Shown one piece after another: positions 5,709-10,103 of a stretch of 10,103 nucleotides of DNA (the first letter of the stretch is position 1; the number at the start of each line of letters is the position of its first letter). The notes under the pieces were generated by a model that saw only the letters and a program-made list of their open reading frames with translations, searched no databases and was not told the DNA's origin. The translations under genes and the position numbers were made by a program. Origin of the DNA: Hominisplanchenecus_A murintestinalis (GTDB taxonomy: Bacteria; Bacillota; Clostridia; Lachnospirales; Lachnospiraceae); NCBI RefSeq assembly GCF_943193015.1, contig NZ_CALPCM010000059.1, positions 1 through 10,103 on the forward strand, given 5' to 3'.

Positions 5709-7079
5709 TTGAAGCGGACTATCAGCGTTATGACAGGGAAAGGCTCTGTCAACCACAACAGCAGAAAATTCCACGCAAAGAACACTGACCCGGAACGGAG
5801 TTGTCTGAACGTGGAATACTGCAACGAAAATATCAAAGATGTTTACCATGAATTATTTGATGAAGCACTCGCCTGGTACAATGAGAAGCAGAGCAGAAGT
5901 GATCGCCGGATTGATGATTACTATGAGAAAATCTGTTCCGGCAAACAGGAAAAGCCGTTCCATGAGATTATTTTGCAAATCGGGAATAAAGACGATATGG
6001 GAGCAAAGACAGAGGACGGACAGCTTGCGGCAAAAATACTTGATAAATATATGCAGGACTTCCAACAGCGCAATCCTACATTGAGGGTGTTCTCTGCCTA
6101 TCTCCACATGGACGAAGCCACACCGCATCTGCATATAGATTTCGTACCCTATACGACTGGAAGCAAGAGAGGGCTTGAAACAAGGGTGTCATTAAAAAAG
6201 GCACTGGCAGAACTTGGCTTCAAAGGCGGCACAAGGAGCGAAACGGAACGTAACCAGTGGGTAGCGGCAGAGAAAGAACATCTTGCGGAGATTATGCTAA
6301 AGCATGATATTGAGTGGGAGAAAAAGGGAACACATGAGAAGCATTTATCGGTTTTGGATTTTGAGAAAAAGGAACGTGCAAAAGAGGTTGCAGAGCTGGA
6401 ACAGACAATCTCCGGCAGTAAAGAGGAATTATCTTCCATTCTTTATCAGCAGATAGCGGCAGGACGGGAAACGGAGCAAATACGGAAAGAGGGCGAAGCA
6501 ATCCGACAGGAAGTATCAGAACTTTCCGCTACAAATCATTTTCTAAAAGAACAGACGGAAACACTGACAGGGGATAAAGAAAAGCTGTTATCCGAAAATG
6601 AAAAGTTGGAGAAACAGCAGAAAAAGTTACAGCAGGAAATCAACAAAATGGTACAGTCAAAGGAAGCTATGGAGAGAAATATCCATGCCTATGATGAAGA
6701 TGTAAAATGGCAGTTGGCAGAGCCGGGGACATTGATGAGCGCAAAAAACTATCGGGAGAAAAAGGCACTTCCACTTGTGGAGAAATTAAAAGAGATAGTA
6801 AAAAGTCTGACTATTAAATGCGTACAGCTTACCGAGCAGGGCAAGAAGCTGACCGCTAAAGTGGACGGGCAACAAGTACAGATTAGCCGCTTGACGGACA
6901 AGGTTATGGAACAGAGCGACACCATATACCGATTGCAGGAAAAAGCGACTGATTTAGGACGTTTGGAGCGTCATTTAGGCAAGGAACAGGTGCAGTTGAT
7001 AGTGGAACGGTCAAAGGCAATAGAACAGGCAGAAAGGGCAAATAAACGCTCGGAACGTGCCTTTGAAATGAGCCGATAG
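5709..7079 (+). CDS. MobV-family relaxase (Mob/Pre plasmid recombination enzyme)
   Basis: 456 residues if read from the TTG at 5709, which has AAAGGG with a 7-base gap. The ATG at 5730 has no such site and would remove the first strand (KRTISVM), so TTG is preferred. Motif I HNSR is at 16-19. The metal-binding motif H133-M-D-E-x-T-P-H140-x-H142 is intact. Residues from about 205 to the end are largely coiled coil (for example EKLLSENEKLEKQQKKLQQE), probably for oligomerisation. The enzyme nicks oriT and pilots the single strand into a helper conjugation channel. Length is usual for MobV. A 19-bp gap separates it from the next gene, so an operon is likely. Confidence 0.9.
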   Translation: MKRTISVMTGKGSVNHNSRKFHAKNTDPERSCLNVEYCNENIKDVYHELFDEALAWYNEKQSRSDRRIDDYYEKICSGKQEKPFHEIILQIGNKDDMGAKTEDGQLAAKILDKYMQDFQQRNPTLRVFSAYLHMDEATPHLHIDFVPYTTGSKRGLETRVSLKKALAELGFKGGTRSETERNQWVAAEKEHLAEIMLKHDIEWEKKGTHEKHLSVLDFEKKERAKEVAELEQTISGSKEELSSILYQQIAAGRETEQIRKEGEAIRQEVSELSATNHFLKEQTETLTGDKEKLLSENEKLEKQQKKLQQEINKMVQSKEAMERNIHAYDEDVKWQLAEPGTLMSAKNYREKKALPLVEKLKEIVKSLTIKCVQLTEQGKKLTAKVDGQQVQISRLTDKVMEQSDTIYRLQEKATDLGRLERHLGKEQVQLIVERSKAIEQAERANKRSERAFEMSR

Positions 7080-7098
7080 GAAAGGGGATTGATAGGAT

Positions 7099-7413
7099 AT
7101 GACCGATATGGAAAAGAAAGTTATGGTGCGGCTGTGTGCTAAAATCGTGGCAGATACAGACCTTTACGAAATGGACAAGGAAGTGCAAAATCTGATAGAC
7201 TGGGTATGTCTGTCGGAACAGATAAAGGAAAACAACAATACAATCCGCAATCTGACCGGGGAATATAAGAAGATAGAGCCGGATTGCCGGGAGGGAGTGC
7301 GGGAGCAGTTGGAGCGAATGAAAGAACTCTGCAAAGAGCGCAATAGTCTGTATGAGAAACAGAACGATTTGAAAGGGCGGAAACAGCAGATAGAGAAAGC
7401 ATTGGAGCGATAA
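7099..7413 (+). CDS. Small coiled-coil protein downstream of relaxase
   Basis: 104 residues, highly charged, no membrane segment. AAGGGG lies 11-12 bases before the ATG at 7099; a second ATG three codons in is possible. Residues 1-34 are a short helical head (MEKKVMVRLCAKIVADTDLY). Residues 40-104 have heptad-like charge patterns (EQLERMKELCKERNSLYEKQ). I know no named family. The position immediately after the relaxase and before a terminator suggests a mobilization accessory protein that pairs with the relaxase coiled coil, but that is inference. Confidence 0.75.
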   Translation: MTDMEKKVMVRLCAKIVADTDLYEMDKEVQNLIDWVCLSEQIKENNNTIRNLTGEYKKIEPDCREGVREQLERMKELCKERNSLYEKQNDLKGRKQQIEKALER

Positions 7414-7452
7414 AAAATATGGGGCGTGGCGGTTGCTGTGCCCTATATTTTT
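7413..7452 (+). terminator. Intrinsic terminator after the mobilization operon
   Basis: A 13-bp stem pairs 7413-7425 with 7440-7452 (AAAAATATGGGGC against GCCCTATATTTTT, one G-T pair) around a 14-base loop. The A-rich and T-rich outer arms supply the U-tract and could work in both directions. It separates the mobilization genes from the cargo. Confidence 0.75.
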
Positions 7453-7473
7453 GTGGTAATTGTAGAGAGGGAG

Positions 7474-7482
7474 TGGTATAAT
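7474..7482 (+). promoter_or_regulatory. Extended -10 promoter for leader peptide and acetyltransferase
   Basis: TG-G-TATAAT (7474-7482) is a perfect extended -10. The upstream -35 is poor: TTGTGG at 7451-7456 would need a 20-bp spacer. It would yield a leader RNA beginning near 7489 that contains the short ORF at 7516-7554. Confidence 0.6.
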
Positions 7483-7515
7483 CAAATCTGTAAGTTTAGG
7501 TTGGGAGGTAAAAAA

Positions 7516-7554
7516 GTGAAACGCTGCATTGTAGTAACCGATATAGTTGCATAA
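7516..7554 (+). CDS. Leader peptide upstream of the acetyltransferase
   Basis: GTG start, 12 codons (MKRCIVVTDIVA) and TAA. GGGAGG at 7503-7508 with a 7-base gap is as strong as the site of the main gene, which argues for real translation. Codons 8-11 (ACC GAT ATA GT) are one arm of a 10-bp stem whose other arm is the beginning of the acetyltransferase gene. A ribosome stalled near the end of this ORF would open that stem. Such an arrangement is known for cat and erm leader peptides; its use here is inferred. Confidence 0.65.
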   Translation: MKRCIVVTDIVA

Positions 7555-7595
7555 TAACTATCAGAACATGGAGGATTTTAAAATGACTATATCGG
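7538..7595 (+). promoter_or_regulatory. Putative translational attenuator of the acetyltransferase
   Basis: CCGATATAGT (7538-7547) is perfectly complementary to ACTATATCGG (7586-7595). The loop of 38 bases contains the ribosome binding site GGAGG (7570-7574) and the ATG (7583-7585). A competing stem uses the same upstream arm: ATAGTT (7543-7548) with AACTAT (7556-7561), which would leave the ribosome site free. Two mutually exclusive pairings plus a translated leader ORF are the parts of a drug-inducible attenuator. Confidence 0.6.
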
Positions 7596-8212
7596 AGAAT
7601 AAAATTTATCCCCGGACAGATGATACTCAAACAGTTTATTTGAAAAACGTGATTACCAGTGACAGAATTAAAATTGGCGATTATACAATGTACAATGATT
7701 TTGTGCATGACCCACGGGAATTTGAAAAGAATAATGTATTGTATCACTATCCTGTCAATGGAGATCAGTTACAAATTGGTAAGTTCTGTTCTATTGCTTG
7801 TGGAGCAAAGTTTCTGTTTACCAGTGCAAATCATACAATGTCTTCGCTTTCTACATATCCATTTCCAATATTTTTTGAGGAATGGGGATTGGACGTAAAA
7901 GAGATTACAAGTGCATGGGACAACAAAGGCGATATTGTAATCGGCAATGATGTTTGGATCGGCTTTGAAGCAGTTATTCTATCTGGTGTAACAATTGGTG
8001 ATGGAGCGATTATTGGGACACGAGCAGTTGTTACAAAAGATGTACCGCCTTATACGATTGTTGGAGGTGTTCCTGCAAAACCGATACGAAAACGGTTTTC
8101 TGACGGTGTGATTTCTGAATTATTGAAAGTTCAATGGTGGAATTGGTCTGAAAACAGGATTAAGAAAAACATTGCGGCGATTCAATCAGGTCGAATTGAG
8201 GATTTGGAATAA
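7583..8212 (+). CDS. Vat/CatB-type xenobiotic O-acetyltransferase
   Basis: 209 residues from the ATG at 7583, with GGAGG and an 8-base gap; the upstream TTG and ATG in frame (7547, 7568) lack this. It is a left-handed beta-helix enzyme: hexapeptide repeats run at 65-75 and 116-150 (IVIGNDVWIG, VTIGDGAIIGTRAVV), followed by YTIVGGVPAKPIRKRFSD and the WWNWSENRI tail. H84 in SANHTM is the expected catalytic base. The family acetylates streptogramin A (Vat) or chloramphenicol (CatB-type) with acetyl-CoA. ANHTM and length match Vat, while GGVPAKPIRKRFSD is also CatB-like, so the substrate is open. It is cargo with its own promoter, leader peptide and downstream terminator. Confidence 0.85.
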   Translation: MTISENKIYPRTDDTQTVYLKNVITSDRIKIGDYTMYNDFVHDPREFEKNNVLYHYPVNGDQLQIGKFCSIACGAKFLFTSANHTMSSLSTYPFPIFFEEWGLDVKEITSAWDNKGDIVIGNDVWIGFEAVILSGVTIGDGAIIGTRAVVTKDVPPYTIVGGVPAKPIRKRFSDGVISELLKVQWWNWSENRIKKNIAAIQSGRIEDLE

Positions 8213-8225
8213 TTGGTAACATTTG

Positions 8226-8247
8226 TGTGGGAATACAGTTTCCTACA
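8226..8247 (+). terminator. Weak hairpin after the acetyltransferase
   Basis: TGTGGGAA (8226-8233) pairs with TTCCTACA (8240-8247) with one G-T pair. No T-run follows, so it may stabilise the 3' end or do nothing; the strong terminator lies further on at 8344. Confidence 0.3.
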
Positions 8248-8295
8248 ACGTTATGTCTGAAAAAAAGATAGAATATTTCCTTAGTAATGATTTGA

Positions 8296-8315
8296 ACATG
8301 GTGCTAGCACCATGT
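8296..8315. repeat. 20-bp perfect palindrome, copy 1
   Basis: ACATGGTGCT and its exact complement meet without a spacer. TTTCCTTA lies 12 bases upstream (8276-8283). The identical palindrome with TTTCCTTA 11 bases upstream recurs at 9165-9184. The pair brackets the terminator, riboswitch and yjdF gene. Candidates are recombination sites, transposon-end hairpins or binding sites of a dimeric regulator. Confidence 0.75.
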
Positions 8316-8343
8316 AAGTTAATGCAGATAAGGGAAAGGCAGT

Positions 8344-8384
8344 AATGTGGTAGTTCGCAATATCAAGCGGATTGCCACATTTTT
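8344..8384 (+). terminator. Strong intrinsic terminator before the yjdF leader
   Basis: A continuous 15-bp stem (with three G-T pairs) joins 8344-8358 and 8367-8381 around the loop AATATCAA, followed by TTT. It ends acetyltransferase transcription and insulates the yjdF unit. Confidence 0.75.
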
Positions 8385-8405
8385 ATGGAAAAATAGACGG
8401 TTATG

Positions 8406-8417
8406 TGGTAATATATA
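8406..8417 (+). promoter_or_regulatory. Possible promoter of the yjdF unit
   Basis: TG-G-TAATAT (8406-8414) reads as an extended -10 shortly before the leader RNA; the -35 region is poor. It resembles the TGGTATAAT upstream of the acetyltransferase. Confidence 0.4.
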
Positions 8418-8429
8418 GGAGCAAAGATA

Positions 8430-8552
8430 AAAACACAACGCAAGGCATTCTTGCAGAACTGGTAGGTAGTCCAGTCGCACCATTATGGTGTAAGTAGCCC
8501 TCCCTCCTTAGGGTCGTCCGTTCTTTGTTTATTACAATTATTTTAAGGAGGA
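8430..8552 (+). ncRNA. Putative yjdF (azaaromatic-binding) riboswitch
   Basis: The 5' leader of yjdF folds into four consecutive hairpins: GCAAG/CTTGC (8440-8454), ACTGG/CCAGT (8458-8475), CACCAT/ATGGTG (8478-8490) and CCCT/AGGG (8498-8513). The last loop carries CCTCCTTA (8503-8510), the exact complement of the ribosome binding site TAAGGAGG (8544-8551). That gives a direct route for translational control. The known yjdF riboswitch class lies immediately upstream of yjdF genes in Firmicutes and binds diverse azaaromatic compounds. The identity here rests on the downstream gene and the folding, not on a covariance model. Confidence 0.65.
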
Positions 8553-8558
8553 ATTGTC

Positions 8559-8975
8559 ATGGACAAAGTTTCGGGAAAGTTGACAGTATTTTTTGAGGAA
8601 CCTTTTTGGGTGGGAGTGTTTGAATGTGTATCAGACGGAAAGTTATCTGTATGTAAGGTTACGTTTGGCGCAGAACCAAAAGACTATGAGGTTTATGATT
8701 TTGTTCTGAAAAATTACTATCGGTTGCGATTTAGTCCGGCTGTGGCAACTGATGTAAAAGAAGTAGGTCGCAATCCTAAACGGGTACAGCGTGAGGTGCG
8801 GAAACAGGTACAAAATACCGGGATAGGAACAAAATCGCAACAGGCTTTGAAATTACAGCAGGAGCAGTTGAAAACTGAACGCAGGATTGTGAGCCGGGAA
8901 CAACGTGAAGCAGAGAAACAGCGGCAGTTTGAACTGAAACAGCAAAAAAGGAAAGAAAAACATAGGGGCAGGTAA
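8559..8975 (+). CDS. yjdF: YjdF-family protein (DUF2992)
   Basis: 138 residues with AAGGAGG and a 7-base gap. Residues 6-50 match the family core as I know it from Bacillus subtilis YjdF: LTVFFEEPFWVGVFE, then VTFGAEPKDYEVYDFVL. Residues 72-138 are a basic, helical tail (NPKRVQREVRKQVQNTGIGT, then repeated Q/K/R) ending KEKHRGR. The biochemical function is unknown; the family is linked to coping with azaaromatic toxins because of its riboswitch. The basic tail suggests RNA or ribosome binding. It is a single-gene unit between terminators and palindromes. Confidence 0.88.
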   Translation: MDKVSGKLTVFFEEPFWVGVFECVSDGKLSVCKVTFGAEPKDYEVYDFVLKNYYRLRFSPAVATDVKEVGRNPKRVQREVRKQVQNTGIGTKSQQALKLQQEQLKTERRIVSREQREAEKQRQFELKQQKRKEKHRGR

Positions 8976-8985
8976 TACCTGCTCC
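8965..8985 (+). terminator. Hairpin overlapping the yjdF stop codon
   Basis: A 9-bp stem (8965-8973 with 8977-8985, one G-T pair, loop AAT) contains the TAA. Only ATTTCC follows, so the U-tract is poor. It may be a weak terminator or a 3' stabiliser. Confidence 0.45.
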
Positions 8986-9164
8986 GGCATTTCCTAATGA
9001 AATGTAAATGCTGTATTGTTACGCTTTAGGGTGCGTGAAACGCTCGTTTTATAAGGCTTTAAAAGTGTAAAAACGATAGCAACGACCTTTTATAATTATG
9101 TTGATAAAAAGGGGCTTCGATTGCGTAACGTAGTGAATAATGATTTTTCCTTATTGATATAATT

Positions 9165-9184
9165 ACATGGTGCTAGCACCATGT
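9165..9184. repeat. 20-bp perfect palindrome, copy 2
   Basis: Identical to 8296-8315; here the symmetry extends one base further on each side (9164-9185). TTTCCTTA precedes it at 9146-9153, as in copy 1. The copies are 869 bp apart, start to start. Confidence 0.75.
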
Positions 9185-9211
9185 AGATATGGCAGTCGAG
9201 GAGAAAATCTG

Positions 9212-9231
9212 TGATACCCGTATGATACCTG
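9212..9231 (+). repeat. Candidate right-end integrase arm-type repeats
   Basis: TGATACCCG (9212-9220) and TGATACCTG (9223-9231) are direct repeats with an 11-bp period. The second matches 217-225 near the left end exactly. The same orientation at both ends is as expected for arm sites of Tn916-like integrases. Confidence 0.4.
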
Positions 9232-9360
9232 TTTGCTCTGAAACTGTAAATACGGCGTGAAATATGGATATTATAGCTATGAAAACCCTTAAAAAGCAAT
9301 CAAATATTTAACGATTATGTTATATCCATAGGGAGTTCGAATAAACAAAAATGTTTAGTG

Positions 9361-9371
9361 AATCCAGTATT
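9361..9371. repeat. Right copy of an 11-bp inverted pair
   Basis: AATCCAGTATT is the exact inverted copy of AATACTGGATT at 192-202. Both lie near the inferred ends of the element, so they may mark Int, Xis or host-factor sites. Confidence 0.35.
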
Positions 9372-9516
9372 TATGCGGGTTTGCGGGCTTTGGAAAGGTC
9401 TTTTGATAACAAATTGATAACAGTTGTTTGAATGCGATTATTCTTGCTGTCTGATGGTTTACAGGTGGGAGAATGATTTTTAAGCGGTTTAGATGACTGA
9501 AATAAATCCATATTAT

Positions 9517-9562
9517 AACGCCCTTAGCTGTGGGTAGGAACTCATGGCTAAGGGCGTTTTTT
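9517..9562 (+). terminator. Long intrinsic terminator
   Basis: AACGCCCTTAGC (9517-9528) pairs perfectly with 9547-9558, and the stem continues with G-T pairs to 9535/9540, about 19 bp, closing on the loop AGGA. TTTTTT (9557-9562) follows. It blocks plus-strand transcription from reaching the minus-strand XRE gene and may slow leftward transcripts as well. Confidence 0.85.
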
Positions 9563-9572
9563 GTCGTGTTTG

Positions 9573-10103
9573 TCAATCAGTTTTTAGTTTGTCTTTAAAT
9601 GATTCGACTAAGACATCGCTCAATTCCTTAGAGGGGACTTTCGCCCAATGCTGCGTGGTGTCAAATTTTGGGTAATTGTACCGCCACTGGTCGTAATCTT
9701 CCCTGCTGATTTCTTCGGCAGAGAGTTTGTCCGCCTGCTCTTTCCAAGCGCAGAGCATTTTCAGCAATTCGGCGGCATCCTTGCTTTTGTCTTTGCTGAC
9801 CTTTAAGCAGACTTCACCGTCTGTTTCGCTGACGGTAAGACCGTAAATGTCCTCAAGGGCAAATAAGGTGTGCATAAGTCCGATGTAGCTGTCAATGTCG
9901 GGTATGTCCAGAGCCTGTGGCGCAACGTCCAGAGCCTGCGCCAGTGCAGCCGTCAAGTCTGCTTTTGGTTTACGAGAGCCTGTTTCATACTGTGCCAGAC
10001 GCACGTCTGCGCTCCGTTCGGGAAAACCGACAAGCATACCAAGATATTTCTGTGTCATGCCCCGCATGATGCGGAAAAAATGTATTCTTTCGCCAATTGC
10101 CAT
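9573..10103 (-). CDS. XRE-family regulator of a neighbouring element
   Basis: 176 residues; the ATG is at the window edge, so upstream signals are not visible, but MAIGERIHFFR is a normal family start. Residues 4-60 form the helix-turn-helix (RIHFFRIMRGMTQKYLGMLVG, then VRLAQYETGSRKPK), followed by LAQALDVAPQALDIPDIDSY. The C-terminal part (about 70-176) is an unnamed helical domain. To my knowledge, close relatives occur in Clostridia conjugative elements, which would make this a gene of the host element rather than of the IME. It is unrelated in sequence to the XRE repressor at 1862-2410 beyond the HTH. Confidence 0.85.
   Translation of the reverse strand: MAIGERIHFFRIMRGMTQKYLGMLVGFPERSADVRLAQYETGSRKPKADLTAALAQALDVAPQALDIPDIDSYIGLMHTLFALEDIYGLTVSETDGEVCLKVSKDKSKDAAELLKMLCAWKEQADKLSAEEISREDYDQWRYNYPKFDTTQHWAKVPSKELSDVLVESFKDKLKTD

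Larger units (their letters stand above)
162..9371. mobile_element. Putative integrative and mobilizable element (IME), approximate ends
   Basis: One continuous module set is visible: XRE repressor, excisionase, tyrosine integrase, MobC-like protein, RepA-like ATPase, candidate oriT region, MobV relaxase and drug-response cargo. There are no genes for a type IV secretion channel or coupling protein, so transfer would need a helper element. The ends are inferred from short repeats of the kind bound by integrase arm domains: TGGCTCTAA twice at 162-181, TGATACCTG at 217-225, TGATACC(C/T)G twice at 9212-9231. An 11-bp inverted pair AATACTGGATT/AATCCAGTATT lies at 192-202 and 9361-9371. I could not find a convincing direct-repeat core, so the true attL and attR may lie somewhat outside these coordinates. 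Confidence 0.7.
8976..9572. other. Noncoding right end, about 600 bp
   Basis: No credible gene is seen on either strand: the open frames at 9096-9299 and 9355-9576 (minus) lack ribosome sites and recognisable sequence. The stretch is AT-rich and holds the second 20-bp palindrome, the TGATACC arm-type repeats, a possible third arm site TTGCTCTGAA (9233-9242), one half of an 11-bp inverted pair, and a long terminator. The junction between element and host is probably in this stretch. Confidence 0.6.

Noticed and set aside
5450..5788. 112-codon plus-strand frame before the relaxase
   Set aside because: Its sequence is dictated by the tandem hairpins (Arg-rich) and it overlaps the relaxase start in another frame; no ribosome binding site.
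7547..7582. Upstream in-frame TTG/ATG starts for the acetyltransferase
   Set aside because: They would place the leader stop and the GGAGG site inside the gene; the ATG at 7583 has ideal spacing to GGAGG and matches Vat length.
8253..8345. 30-codon ORF containing palindrome copy 1 (frame reads MVLAPC)
   Set aside because: No ribosome binding site, ends in the terminator stem, and the palindrome reads MVLAPC on both strands by symmetry; copy 2 does not preserve the frame.
48..9340. Shared 8-mers ATCCATAG (48-55, 9324-9331) and GAGTTCGA (91-98, 9333-9340) as att cores
   Set aside because: About one 8-mer match is expected by chance between stretches of this size, and the spacings of the two pairs differ. 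Kept only as weak hints.
9355..9576. 73-codon minus-strand frame
   Set aside because: It crosses the long terminator stem, has no ribosome binding site and no recognisable sequence pattern.

Overview
The window looks like a nearly complete integrative and mobilizable element (IME) from a gut-type Firmicute, most likely a Clostridia (Lachnospiraceae/Ruminococcaceae) host. The reasons are moderate GC, strong AGGAGG-type ribosome binding sites, and a gene set typical of small mobilizable elements in those bacteria: XRE repressor, short excisionase, AP2-arm tyrosine integrase, ribbon-helix-helix MobC-like protein, RepA-like ATPase and MobV/Pre-type relaxase. The last gene (9573-10103, minus) resembles regulators carried by Clostridia conjugative elements. 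The IME may therefore be nested in a larger element, but this is inference.

Layout. 1-230: left flank or end, with a short hairpin and integrase arm-type repeats. 231-1731 (minus): a two-repeat AbrB-like protein of unknown role and a MerR regulator with a TipAS drug-binding domain, each with its own promoter. 1862-3914: XRE repressor divergent from excisionase and integrase, with three CACAnnnGTG dyads between them, one inside the xis promoter spacer. 3911-4300: MobC-like protein, ATGA-coupled to the integrase. 4277-4368: two hairpins. 4399-5376: RecA-like helicase/ATPase. 5377-5708: iteron-like TTGC repeats, a long inverted repeat and about seven tandem hairpins, the best oriT candidate. 5709-7413: relaxase, a small coiled-coil protein and a terminator. 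7516-8212: a 12-residue leader peptide and a Vat/CatB-type xenobiotic acetyltransferase. 8344-8975: terminator, putative yjdF (azaaromatic) riboswitch and yjdF, placed between two identical 20-bp palindromes. 8976-9572: noncoding right end with arm-type repeats and a long terminator. 9573-10103 (minus): second XRE regulator.

How it works together. XRE probably silences xis-int. On derepression, Xis and Int excise the element, and MobC, the ATPase and the MobV relaxase prepare it for transfer by the machinery of a helper element. The cargo is notable because three separate loci look set to respond to small toxic molecules: TipAS-MerR by protein binding, the acetyltransferase by a leader-peptide translational attenuator, and yjdF by a riboswitch. 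The attenuator is the strongest candidate for an undescribed control system. A 10-bp stem joins the leader ORF to the first codons of the acetyltransferase gene and places its ribosome binding site and start codon in the loop.
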